64,000 bases of DNA from Aestuariibacter sp. A3R04. Its GTDB lineage: Bacteria; Pseudomonadota; Gammaproteobacteria; Enterobacterales; Alteromonadaceae. Positions 45,383 through 54,294 of this stretch are shown piece by piece. The DNA lies in the NCBI RefSeq assembly GCF_018860805.1, contig NZ_JAHKQR010000011.1:1272625-1336624 (forward strand), in the 5' to 3' direction. The translations under genes were made by a program, and so were the position numbers. Below the pieces are notes generated by a model, which was not told the origin of the DNA, searched no databases, and worked only from the letters and a program-made list of their open reading frames with translations. Numbering within the stretch: position 1 is the stretch's first letter; each line of letters opens with the position of its first letter.

Positions 45383-48300
45383 ATGTCATCAGCTCTGGAT
45401 AACTTGTTCAATAGCAACTTAAACCACCATGGTCACTTCAATCTGGCGTCACCTGAAATGCTTTGGCTAAACGCAATATCAGACGGAATTATTTCAATAA
45501 CCTGTTTGTCGGTTGCCATGGCGCTATACTTCTTTCTCAACAAGCGCCCTGATCTTAAATTCCGCGGCCTGATCATATTTTCCGCTTTGTTATTCGCACT
45601 ATTTGGCCTCAGCCATGCCATCAGTATTTTTAGTCTTTGGCATGATATATCAGGCATTTACGGCATCTGTAAATTTCTCATCGCAATCGTTGCCTGCATA
45701 ACCGCTTATAAAGTATATAGTTCCATTCCGCGAGCTCTGCAATTATCAAATCCTGATCACATTAAAAAAACGTTAGAAAACGCCAATGAGATCACAATTC
45801 AGACGTTGCGTGCATCTCATCACCGTGACCAAAGAATCCTTCGCAAAGATAGTATCAACAACATCCATACTGGCATTCTTGTATTGCAACCGGACGGAGT
45901 GATAGATACTGCCAACGTCCAAGTCTGTACCATGCTTGGGTACGACAGTGAAGAACTGCAGTCAAAATTCATCGGTGAGGTAATAGATATAAGGGATATT
46001 CATACTTTTCTGGGCTTAAATGAACAATGTGCAGGGACTGACGATACCGAAGAATATGAAACCCAACCCCGTTTTGCCACACGGAAAAATGGATCCCAAC
46101 TTCCCGTTAAGATAAAACTGGCGCGCAGCAGCGGTATCGGTAATTTTCTGTACGTATCTGTGGAAGATATGTCAGAGCAACTGGCAACAGAGTCTGCGCT
46201 CTTTCTGGCCAAATTGCTAACAGATAAGCTCATTGTAAACCTGCCAATGGGAATTCACATCTATGAGCAGATAAATAACAACTACCAATTGATCCACAAA
46301 AACAACAGAGCCAAAGAATTACTGGAACAAACCAATCTTACCGATTTTACTGCTTTGCCAGAAATCCAATCTTTTTTCACCGAAAATAACGCGCCTTCTG
46401 CTCTGATGGTTACCCTGCCCGGCCCTCCTCCAAATAAAAGTCTAAAGTTGAACGTATTTTCTGCCACACAAGTTCACGTAGTCATGATGTTCAGCGACGT
46501 TACCGAGCAAAGACATTTTGAAGCGCAACTCATTGAGAAAGAAAGCATCAACCGGCGAGTTATAGATGCATCCATTGCAGGTGTATACATCTATGACGTA
46601 ATACAACGGCGAAACCTGTTTATCAACGCTCAGTTTAGTGTTATCACCGGCTACACCCACGCTCACCTCGACAGCCTGGAAGACGGAATAAAAACCCTCA
46701 TCCACCCACATGATCGACAAAGAATGAGCCACCACATCGAACACTTGCTTCGCAACCCAGACACAAAAGATGTAGTGACCATTCAATACCGCGTGAAACA
46801 CGCGAATGGCTCATGGATATGGGTCATGGCGCAGGATGCTGTGTTTGAGAATGGTGACGACGGAAAAGTCAGTAAATTGATAGGATCATTGCTGGACATT
46901 ACCTCGTTAAAAACAATGCAGGATAAATTACGGGCGCTGAAAGAAACTGCAGAACAAGCCAATTCATCAAAGAGTGAATTCCTGGCAAATATGAGCCACG
47001 AGATACGCACGCCTATGAATGCGGTGATCGCCCTGACAGACATGGTGCTGGAAATGGAGATGGCTGGCAAACAGCGCGAATATCTCAAGAAAATACAAAT
47101 GTCTTCACGCTCGCTGTTGCAGCTACTCAATGACATTCTCGACTATTCGAAATTGGAAGCTGGCAAGGTAATTTGCTCGAATGAGCCCTTTGATTTATTC
47201 AAAATGTTGTCAAACAGCCTGAATCTATTTTCCAGTACTGCTTCTCAAAAAAACTTAACGCTTCACGCCCAAGTTGAAAAAGAAGTACCTCGGTTTGTCA
47301 TAGGCGATGCCAAACGCATCGGTCAAATCATCAACAACCTTCTGGGCAACGCCACTAAATTCACGGAGAAAGGCGGAATAACCTTACGTGTATCCGCCAC
47401 CAACAGTACAGTTTCTGCAGCAACATTTGTTAAATTCTCGATAGCCGATACCGGAATTGGTATTGACAGCACACAGCTAACCCGGCTATTCCAATCTTTC
47501 TCTCAGGCCGACAGTTCCATTGAGCGCCGCTTTGGTGGCACGGGACTTGGTTTGGCAATTAGTAAGAAATTATGTGACTTACTAAACGGCGATATTTCAG
47601 TGGAAAGCCAACTGGGAAAAGGCAGCCAATTTACCCTCCAACTTCCCCTTGTTATTGACACAAATTCCCATAGCCTGGTGGCAAGTCGGCTAAAAAACCT
47701 CAACATAACTTTACTCACTAACGACACTGGTACAGCGGAAATGCTGGAACGCTTTTTAGATAACGTGGGCGCGGCAACACAACGAATTGAATTATCAGAT
47801 TTTCTAAATAGCCCAAATGCTCCCCCCTGCGATGTCATCTTCGTGGATATGAATTGTCTGACCCGACAGGAAAAAGAAAATACTTTGACGGTATTACTGA
47901 AAAAGAGAAAGAAAAATTTGTCCAAGGGAGTAATTTTCATCAGCGATGAAAAGGAATACTACGAAAAAGTGAGCAATATTAAGCTCAATGTGCCATCGAC
48001 CTGGCTACTACGCCCCTTCCTGGCGTCTGATATGGAATCGAGTTTACTTACACTTTTAGAAAACAATCTTCTCAGGCCAACGTCATTTGCACCATCTCCT
48101 TCGTTGCAGTTTGAAGATGCGACCGTACTAGTGGTTGAAGATCACCCCACCAATCAATTCGTGGCTACAGAACTTTTAGAACAACTTGGCATAACGGTTG
48201 TCCTGGCAAACAATGGCATGGAGGCCATTTCAGAACTTCAGGGTCGTCCCGTAGATCTCGTTCTGATGGATTTACAAATGCCTGTTATGGACGGATACAC

Positions 48301-49093
48301 CGCGTGTGAACGCATAAGAACAATGCCCTCAGGTAAAAACACCCCCATTTATGCCATGTCTGCCGCTGTCACGGCCGTCGATCACCAGCGAGTGGTCGAC
48401 ATTGGCATGGATGGACAAATCGGAAAACCCATTGTCCGGGATGAACTGTATGGACTGCTTATAAAAGTACTCTCAGACAAACGAGTAACTGCGTCGATGC
48501 AGTCTGGTAAAACCCTTACTGATGATACGCGTAGTCAACTGCAGATTGCAGCACTACTACCGGATTTTGACGTCGCTGGTGCGTGTGAGCGACTGGGGTT
48601 TTGCTCTCACACCTATCTTGATTTACTAACGAACTTTAAGTTGCACTTCGGCAGTTTCAATGACGCCTTATTGAAAGAAAAAGACAGCGAAACACTCCGC
48701 AGAATGTTGCACACGCTAAAGGGATTATCAGTGTCTATCGGCGCCCTTCACTTACAAACACAGGTTAGAGAAGCAGAAGAATTGCTCAACACAGGTCAGT
48801 GGACCACAAAAGGCGTTCTACTGGAGAGCTTTAACGAGACGTATCGCGCCATCTCTCGCGCTCTTGAGTCTTCATCTCTGGGCAATAAGGAGCTCCACGC
48901 TGCCACACCTTTTGAAATATTTAAAGCCAACCTTCGTGAACACAAGTATATGAACAGGCGGTACATCGTATCACAGCGCCCAACCTTAACCGCACGGTTT
49001 GGTTCACATATAGCGGACGCCATTATTGAGGCAGCAGCCAAGTTTGACTTTAAACAAGCATTGGCACTGATAGCTAACGAGGAGGGTCAATAA
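45383..49093 (+). CDS. Hybrid histidine kinase with ethylene-receptor-like membrane domain
   Basis: 1236 aa. Residues about 27-120 form three helices that align without gaps to Arabidopsis ETR1 from its Asp25 (here Asp34) to His69 (here His78); the copper ligand Cys65 is Phe74. Then come PAS domains (about 155-270, 280-375 and 390-510), HisKA with [13 protein letters not shown] (His near 539), HATPase (IADTGIGID, FGGTGLGLAISKK), a degenerate receiver about 775-890, a full receiver ([21 protein letters not shown], Asp near 962) and an HPt domain with MLHTLKGLSV (His near 1110). It should pass phosphate to an unlinked or neighbouring regulator. Its 3' end overlaps the oxygenase gene by 20 nt, tail to tail. 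Confidence 0.92.
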   Translation: MSSALDNLFNSNLNHHGHFNLASPEMLWLNAISDGIISITCLSVAMALYFFLNKRPDLKFRGLIIFSALLFALFGLSHAISIFSLWHDISGIYGICKFLIAIVACITAYKVYSSIPRALQLSNPDHIKKTLENANEITIQTLRASHHRDQRILRKDSINNIHTGILVLQPDGVIDTANVQVCTMLGYDSEELQSKFIGEVIDIRDIHTFLGLNEQCAGTDDTEEYETQPRFATRKNGSQLPVKIKLARSSGIGNFLYVSVEDMSEQLATESALFLAKLLTDKLIVNLPMGIHIYEQINNNYQLIHKNNRAKELLEQTNLTDFTALPEIQSFFTENNAPSALMVTLPGPPPNKSLKLNVFSATQVHVVMMFSDVTEQRHFEAQLIEKESINRRVIDASIAGVYIYDVIQRRNLFINAQFSVITGYTHAHLDSLEDGIKTLIHPHDRQRMSHHIEHLLRNPDTKDVVTIQYRVKHANGSWIWVMAQDAVFENGDDGKVSKLIGSLLDITSLKTMQDKLRALKETAEQANSSKSEFLANMSHEIRTPMNAVIALTDMVLEMEMAGKQREYLKKIQMSSRSLLQLLNDILDYSKLEAGKVICSNEPFDLFKMLSNSLNLFSSTASQKNLTLHAQVEKEVPRFVIGDAKRIGQIINNLLGNATKFTEKGGITLRVSATNSTVSAATFVKFSIADTGIGIDSTQLTRLFQSFSQADSSIERRFGGTGLGLAISKKLCDLLNGDISVESQLGKGSQFTLQLPLVIDTNSHSLVASRLKNLNITLLTNDTGTAEMLERFLDNVGAATQRIELSDFLNSPNAPPCDVIFVDMNCLTRQEKENTLTVLLKKRKKNLSKGVIFISDEKEYYEKVSNIKLNVPSTWLLRPFLASDMESSLLTLLENNLLRPTSFAPSPSLQFEDATVLVVEDHPTNQFVATELLEQLGITVVLANNGMEAISELQGRPVDLVLMDLQMPVMDGYTACERIRTMPSGKNTPIYAMSAAVTAVDHQRVVDIGMDGQIGKPIVRDELYGLLIKVLSDKRVTASMQSGKTLTDDTRSQLQIAALLPDFDVAGACERLGFCSHTYLDLLTNFKLHFGSFNDALLKEKDSETLRRMLHTLKGLSVSIGALHLQTQVREAEELLNTGQWTTKGVLLESFNETYRAISRALESSSLGNKELHAATPFEIFKANLREHKYMNRRYIVSQRPTLTARFGSHIADAIIEAAAKFDFKQALALIANEEGQ

Positions 49094-49730
49094 CCCCGCC
49101 ATGCGTGCCATTAACCCGAAACCAACCTGCAATGGAATAGCGATCCCGATTGGCAGGAAGCACCTCATGGGGAAATATCTCACTTAAAAACACCACGAGT
49201 GTGCCATGGGTGGGCAATACCTTGATACCGGTGGTATCTTCGTCATTCTGATAGAGCACCAAGTGACCGCCATCACTTTCATGCCAGTTTTTATTCAAAT
49301 ATGTAACTAACGACAGTATTCGGTTTGTACTGCCTTTAAATGCATCATAATGCCGTTTGTAGAACATACCGGGTTTATAATGTGCAAAATGGCTTTCAAA
49401 AGAATGGAGCCCAAGTAACAAGCGTCGGTTTAAATACTTCTGTAGTTCGGCACAAAAAGACAACCACATTTGTCCAGTAGGCGTGTAACCATCAATCCAA
49501 CAAATTTCATCACGGCGAATAGATTGATTTTGCTGATGCTCATCACTCCTGCCAATACCGGCTTTCTCGAAGATAGCCTGAGACATACTCTGATTATGGG
49601 TATATAAGCTTTCCGCTAATTCAACCGGCAACACGTCAGTAAGTATACTGTAACCACGCACGTAAATATCTTCTGCGATGCGTTCAAACCCCACCACATC
49701 GCTTAATCTTTCAGAAATTGCAGCAAGCAT
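49074..49730 (-). CDS. 2-oxoglutarate/Fe(II)-dependent oxygenase (prolyl hydroxylase-like)
   Basis: 218 aa. The metal triad is HxD in YKRHYDAFKGST (about residues 135-140) and the distal His in EIFPHEVLPANRDRYSIAGW, with the following Arg for 2-oxoglutarate. This is the PKHD-type hydroxylase layout, with a GGHLVLYQNDED core strand. The probable substrate is a protein side chain, but this is not shown. It is tail to tail with the hybrid kinase. Confidence 0.88.
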   Translation of the reverse strand: MLAAISERLSDVVGFERIAEDIYVRGYSILTDVLPVELAESLYTHNQSMSQAIFEKAGIGRSDEHQQNQSIRRDEICWIDGYTPTGQMWLSFCAELQKYLNRRLLLGLHSFESHFAHYKPGMFYKRHYDAFKGSTNRILSLVTYLNKNWHESDGGHLVLYQNDEDTTGIKVLPTHGTLVVFLSEIFPHEVLPANRDRYSIAGWFRVNGTHGGVIDPPR

Positions 49731-49902
49731 ATAAAGTGATCAATACATTAAAAAGTGGCGAACTTATACGCCTGAACAACTGCGATGACAATCTTTTTTG
49801 TCACTTTTATCAAACTGTTTATAGCGCGTCTAGAAAGGATCTAAAGTTTCTGTCATTGTGTATATATGGCAGTAGAAAAACGATAAGCAGGAAATACAAA
49901 AA

Positions 49903-51456
49903 ATGAGTCAGGACATTCACACTAATGAAGAAACCGAACACCATCTGGAGCTGAGAAATCTTACATTAGATGACTACACAGATGTGAAAGAGCTAATGGA
50001 TAAGGTTTACGTGAATGTAGGCGGTGCCTGGCCTTATAAAAATTACAAAGCACAGGTAACTACGTTTCCCGATGGTCAAATTTGTATTGAAGACAAAGGT
50101 AAAGTCGTGGCTTTTGCCATTTCTGTCATTGTCGATTACGACCAGTTCGACGATAAACACACCTATGATGAAATTACCGGTGATGCATACCTCACTACGC
50201 ACGATCCCAATGGCGATGTTCTCTATGGCGTTGAAGTGATTGTCTGCCCTGACTACCGCGGCCTGCGATTAGGAAGACGACTGTATGAAGCCCGCAAAGA
50301 ACTATGCCGCAATTTGAATTTACAATCGATTATGGCAGGAGGGCGAATTCCCAATTATGGCAAACACGCGGCAACAATGACGCCGTATGAATACATCGAA
50401 GCAGTGAAATCAAAAGATATCTTTGACCCTATCCTCACCTTTCAGTTATCAAATGGCTTTGAAGTTAAACAAGTTTTACAGGCTTATTTGCCTGAGGACA
50501 AGGCATCTCGGGGCTATGCTACCCTGCTACAATGGCACAATATTTATTACGAACCCGGAAAACCCAGGTTGTTCGGAGGTAGAAAATCCAGTGCTCGAAT
50601 CGGCTGTATACAATGGCAAATGCGATACTTTGAAAATGTGGAAAGTTTACTGCAACAAGTCGAATATTTTGTGGATGCGTTGTCAGACTACGGCTGTGAT
50701 GTAGCTTTATTCCCTGAATTTTTTAATGCACCACTCATGGGGTTGAGCCCTTCGCAGGAGTCCATAGACGCAATATGGCATTTAGCGACTTACACGGATG
50801 AAATTCTCACCGCAATGTCTCACCTGGCCGTTAGTTATAATATTACCATTATCGCAGGCTCCATGCCTGTGGTAGAAGATGAGGAACTGTACAACGTCAG
50901 TTATCTCTGTCGTCGGGACGGGACGATAGAGAGCCAATACAAAATTCATCCCACGCCCCACGAGAAAAAAGACTGGATAATGAAAGGCGGAAATGCGCTT
51001 AACGTATTTGACACCGACTTTGGCAAAATTGGCATATTGATTTGCTACGATGTAGAGTTTCCAGAGCTGGCCAGGCTGCAGTCCGAACAGGAAATGCAAA
51101 TTTTGTTTGTGCCTTTTTGGACGGATACAAAGAACGGCTATTTACGGGTCCGCCGTTGCGCGCAGGCCAGAGCCATCGAAAATGAATGCTACGTGGTTAT
51201 TGCCGGCAGTGTAGGCAACCTGCCTAAAGTAGATAACGTTGATATTCAATACGGACAAACTGCCGTATTCTCACCTTCTGATTTTTCTTTCCCCCACGAC
51301 GCCATTGTGTCAGAAACAACCCCCAATACAGAAATGACACTGATCGTCGATTTGGATTTAGACAAATTAACAAAACTTCAAAACGAAGGTTCTGTGAGAA
51401 ATTACCTAGACAGACGACGAGATTTATACCGGGTAGAGTGGATTGGAGACGACTAA
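49903..51456 (+). CDS. Fused GNAT acetyltransferase and nitrilase-superfamily amidohydrolase
   Basis: 517 aa. Residues about 10-225 are a GNAT domain (LRNLTLDDYTDVKELMDKVY, then VIVCPDYRGLRLGRRLYEAR, the acetyl-CoA loop). Residues about 235-510 are a carbon-nitrogen hydrolase with the full Glu-Lys-Cys triad: Glu in ALFPEFFNAP, Lys in QYKIHPTPHEK, Cys in GILICYDVEFPE. Such GNAT-nitrilase fusions occur widely, but their substrate is not settled. AGGAA lies just upstream of the start. Lone gene between divergent and parallel neighbours. Confidence 0.9.
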   Translation: MSQDIHTNEETEHHLELRNLTLDDYTDVKELMDKVYVNVGGAWPYKNYKAQVTTFPDGQICIEDKGKVVAFAISVIVDYDQFDDKHTYDEITGDAYLTTHDPNGDVLYGVEVIVCPDYRGLRLGRRLYEARKELCRNLNLQSIMAGGRIPNYGKHAATMTPYEYIEAVKSKDIFDPILTFQLSNGFEVKQVLQAYLPEDKASRGYATLLQWHNIYYEPGKPRLFGGRKSSARIGCIQWQMRYFENVESLLQQVEYFVDALSDYGCDVALFPEFFNAPLMGLSPSQESIDAIWHLATYTDEILTAMSHLAVSYNITIIAGSMPVVEDEELYNVSYLCRRDGTIESQYKIHPTPHEKKDWIMKGGNALNVFDTDFGKIGILICYDVEFPELARLQSEQEMQILFVPFWTDTKNGYLRVRRCAQARAIENECYVVIAGSVGNLPKVDNVDIQYGQTAVFSPSDFSFPHDAIVSETTPNTEMTLIVDLDLDKLTKLQNEGSVRNYLDRRRDLYRVEWIGDD

Positions 51457-51609
51457 ATCAGATAGACTATACACGCGTGTACCAAGCCTTGTTAATACTG
51501 GCCGGTTATTTGCTGCTTGTTATTTTTTGCCAGTAGTGGTATTGATTCTCATAAAGTATTCCTGTCTGCGGGCAGGTTGTAACCTGAAGTAGAGTGTTAA
51601 AGAGTAAGT

Positions 51610-52395
51610 ATGTCCAACGATTCGAGAAATGACGATTTTCCCACCATCAGGCTGGATGACGAGGACCGTCGTGATTACCAGCAAAAAAAACGTCCTGCTG
51701 GCCATTCCGCAAAAGCAGACAACCAACCTACAGGGGCGGCAAGCTCGAATTCCGTAGCCGCTGGAAATAGCTCAAGTGGCACTATATGGGCTGTTTTGGC
51801 GCTACTTATTGCCTTGGGCGGATGTGGTGGCTGCTATTATTTATATTCTCAACTTCTGTTGCAACAGGCCGAGGCTGAGAAAGCAGAAAACCGCATTGCA
51901 CAATTAGAGCGAAAACTGTCTGCTACTGGTGAAGAAATGGGTGAATCCACCGTTGCGTTACAAGTAAAAGTGGGCGAACTCACGGATAAAAGTAACGAAC
52001 TCTGGGACCAGATGGATAAGCTTTGGGCATCGGCATGGAGACGGAACCAAAAAGAAATTACTGAATTGGGTGATAAACTGAATAGCACGCAAACCGAATT
52101 GAAAAAATCCGTTTCGGGTATGTCAGAAGACATAAAAGCCCAACAGTCAAAACTGGCCTCTCTGAATAACCAGTTAAGCGGGATCGCCGATGAGATCCTT
52201 GCCCTCAATGTACAAATCGAACAAGCTGCCGGTGATAAAAATGCCCAAGCGCAAACGGTGAAAAATCTCACGGATAAACTCAGCGTGCTAGAAAACAGAA
52301 GTGGCAGTCTAGCAAACCAAATTAGCAGCCTTCGGGACGATATGCGTGAACTGGCTACAAAAGTTGCCAGTCAACCTGATCCAACCGGCGTCTAA
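51610..52395 (+). CDS. Single-pass membrane coiled-coil protein, unrecognised
   Basis: 261 aa. The N-terminal 55 residues are hydrophilic and cytoplasmic. One membrane helix follows, about 58-80 (TIWAVLALLIALGGCGGCYY, with three Cys at its end). Residues about 85-255 are an extended coiled coil (AEAEKAENRIAQLERKLSAT, then many heptads with regular SxLxxL spacing). This looks like a periplasmic stalk or scaffold. It ends at a shared terminator before rpsO. Confidence 0.8.
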   Translation: MSNDSRNDDFPTIRLDDEDRRDYQQKKRPAGHSAKADNQPTGAASSNSVAAGNSSSGTIWAVLALLIALGGCGGCYYLYSQLLLQQAEAEKAENRIAQLERKLSATGEEMGESTVALQVKVGELTDKSNELWDQMDKLWASAWRRNQKEITELGDKLNSTQTELKKSVSGMSEDIKAQQSKLASLNNQLSGIADEILALNVQIEQAAGDKNAQAQTVKNLTDKLSVLENRSGSLANQISSLRDDMRELATKVASQPDPTGV

Positions 52396-52415
52396 TCACG
52401 CAAATTAACAGCCAC

Positions 52416-52443
52416 AAAAAAAGCGCCTTTCGGCGCTTTTTTT
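52416..52443. terminator. Bidirectional terminator between the coiled-coil gene and rpsO
   Basis: GCGCC/GGCGC stem with a 4-nt loop, flanked by seven A and seven T. It serves the plus-strand gene ending at 52395 and rpsO ending at 52459. Confidence 0.92.
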
Positions 52444-52458
52444 GTTTGAAACCCCGTC

Positions 52459-52728
52459 TTAGCGACGCAGGCCCAAACGCTTGATCAAGTCAAGATAACG
52501 CTCTGCATTTTTACCTTTAAGGTAATCAAGCAGTTTACGACGCTGGCTAACCATGCGCAGCAGACCACGACGAGAGTGGTGATCTTTTTTATGACCAGAG
52601 AAGTGGGATTGCAGTTTGTTGATATTGTGTGTCAACAAAGCAACCTGAACTTCAGGTGAACCTGTATCACCTTCTTTAACGCCGTATTCAGAAACGATGT
52701 TTGCTATTTCGTCTTTCGTTAGTGACAT
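52459..52728 (-). CDS. rpsO: 30S ribosomal protein S15
   Basis: 89 aa, exact family length. Motifs [20 protein letters not shown] and [20 protein letters not shown] are the 16S rRNA-binding signature. It has its own promoter at 52792-52819 and an AGGAG ribosome site. In many gammaproteobacteria pnp follows rpsO; here a terminator and a convergent unrelated gene follow instead. Confidence 0.98.
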   Translation of the reverse strand: MSLTKDEIANIVSEYGVKEGDTGSPEVQVALLTHNINKLQSHFSGHKKDHHSRRGLLRMVSQRRKLLDYLKGKNAERYLDLIKRLGLRR

Positions 52729-52791
52729 ATATATCTCCTAGTGGAATTAAATTTCGCCGATCACTAATTCAGCGAAATTATAAGAGCGCGT

Positions 52792-52819
52792 ATTATAACG
52801 ATAGCGCTAGTATTCGCAA
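52792..52819 (-). promoter_or_regulatory. Sigma-70 promoter of rpsO
   Basis: On the minus strand TTGCGA, 16 nt, TATAAT, then ACGCGC. It is a near-consensus promoter with a GC-rich discriminator (stringent-type), in the 97-nt gap between truB and rpsO. Confidence 0.75.
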
Positions 52820-52825
52820 GTAAAT

Positions 52826-53812
52826 TCAGCCTTGCCCGACTTCATAAACCACACGCCGTCTCGGAGAAACAAAAACCGTGTTGCAATCGGTGTCAGGTTG
52901 ATCCTTAGGTGCTACAACCCCCTCTCCAACACCGAGAAAAACCGGCTGAGACTGACTTTCACCGTATACACGATACATAGTATTTACCGTTATCGCATCC
53001 TTACTTTCACCTGTCACACTTTGCCCATGCTCAAAGCGATGCTGCTGCTGAGCGGAAAGCGTCACCGCTGGTAATGATAAGACAGCCGTATCCATGGGCA
53101 GCAATAGCTTATCAAGAGGCGCAAACACCCCTTCATCCAATGACGTTTGTATCGCGATTAGCTCAGCCAAACTTATCATGTTATCCGCCGGATAATCAGC
53201 CACTTGTGTTCGATGCAAACGAGTTACATAAGCACCGCAACCGAGTAACTGACCGATGTCGTCTACCAGTGAACGAATGTAAGTTCCCTTGCTACAACGA
53301 ACGCGCATATCTACATTGGGGAAATCGATTCGCACTATTTCGAGTTCAAATATGGTGATATCCCGCGCTTCGCGTTCAATAGTAATACCTTGCCTTGCAT
53401 AGTAGTAAAGGGGCTTTCCCTGATACTTCAACGCAGAAAACATGGACGGGATCTGTTTGCTGTTACCTAAAAAACCGGCACATACTTGCCTAACAGCCTG
53501 TTCCGTCACCTTTACCGGCTTAGTCTCAACCACTTCGCCATCCGCATCAGATGTAGAAGTACGAACGCCCAGATGCATGGTTACTTCATAGGTTTTTTCA
53601 GCATCCAGCAAAAACTGAGAAAATTTCGTCGCTTCGCCTAAACAAATAGGCAACATGCCACTGGCAAGAGGATCGAGTGCGCCGGTATGACCGGCTTTTG
53701 CCGCTTTAAACAGCCATCGTACTTTTTGCAGAATTTGATTAGAAGAGCCCCCGGTGGGTTTATCCAGTAATAAAATACCGTTAATTGCCCGGCCCTTGCG
53801 CTTTCTAGCCAT
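52826..53812 (-). CDS. truB: tRNA pseudouridine-55 synthase TruB
   Basis: 328 aa. Family core [19 protein letters not shown], catalytic Asp in [20 protein letters not shown], and [20 protein letters not shown]. It makes pseudouridine 55 in the T-loop of tRNAs. The C-terminal PUA-like part is present. It begins directly after the rbfA stop. Confidence 0.97.
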   Translation of the reverse strand: MARKRKGRAINGILLLDKPTGGSSNQILQKVRWLFKAAKAGHTGALDPLASGMLPICLGEATKFSQFLLDAEKTYEVTMHLGVRTSTSDADGEVVETKPVKVTEQAVRQVCAGFLGNSKQIPSMFSALKYQGKPLYYYARQGITIEREARDITIFELEIVRIDFPNVDMRVRCSKGTYIRSLVDDIGQLLGCGAYVTRLHRTQVADYPADNMISLAELIAIQTSLDEGVFAPLDKLLLPMDTAVLSLPAVTLSAQQQHRFEHGQSVTGESKDAITVNTMYRVYGESQSQPVFLGVGEGVVAPKDQPDTDCNTVFVSPRRRVVYEVGQG

Positions 53813-54211
53813 TTAGTCTTGCTCTTCGTCCCGCTGTTTGTTTTTCTCTTCGTCTTTTGCAATGGTGTCAGCCACTAGATTAGCAATGCGAATACCCTCA
53901 GTTAACGACTCATCGCGGAAAAAGTGAAGATGGGGCACACTGCGCATTCTCAAACGCTTGGCCAGGAGAGAGCGGACAAAGCCCTTATTTTCCTCCAGTT
54001 GTTTAGTGTGTGCTTTTGCATCGGCCTCTTCGGCACCGTAAATCGTTACATAAATTTTGGCGTGGGCTAAATCCCTTGATACCTCTACATCCGAGACGGT
54101 AATCAACGGCATATCGCCAATGCGATGTTTATATTCATTTTGCAGAATACTGGCAACTTCTTTATGAACTTGTTGCCCTACTCTGTCTGTACGAGAAAAT
54201 TCCCGTGCCAT
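53813..54211 (-). CDS. rbfA: 30S ribosome-binding factor RbfA
   Basis: 132 aa with the KH-like core: RVGQQVHKEVASILQNEYKH, VSDVEVSRDLAHAKIYVTIY and RMRSVPHLHFFRDESLTEG. It has an acidic/basic C-terminal tail (DEEKNKQRDEEQD). It helps mature the 16S 5' end. It follows infB in standard order. Confidence 0.97.
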   Translation of the reverse strand: MAREFSRTDRVGQQVHKEVASILQNEYKHRIGDMPLITVSDVEVSRDLAHAKIYVTIYGAEEADAKAHTKQLEENKGFVRSLLAKRLRMRSVPHLHFFRDESLTEGIRIANLVADTIAKDEEKNKQRDEEQD

Positions 54212-54294
54212 AACTCACTCCTCAAATCACAACGGATAAAACAGACAAAAACGGGGGCCGTAGCCCCCGCGCTTTTCGGAATCATCCCATTGGA

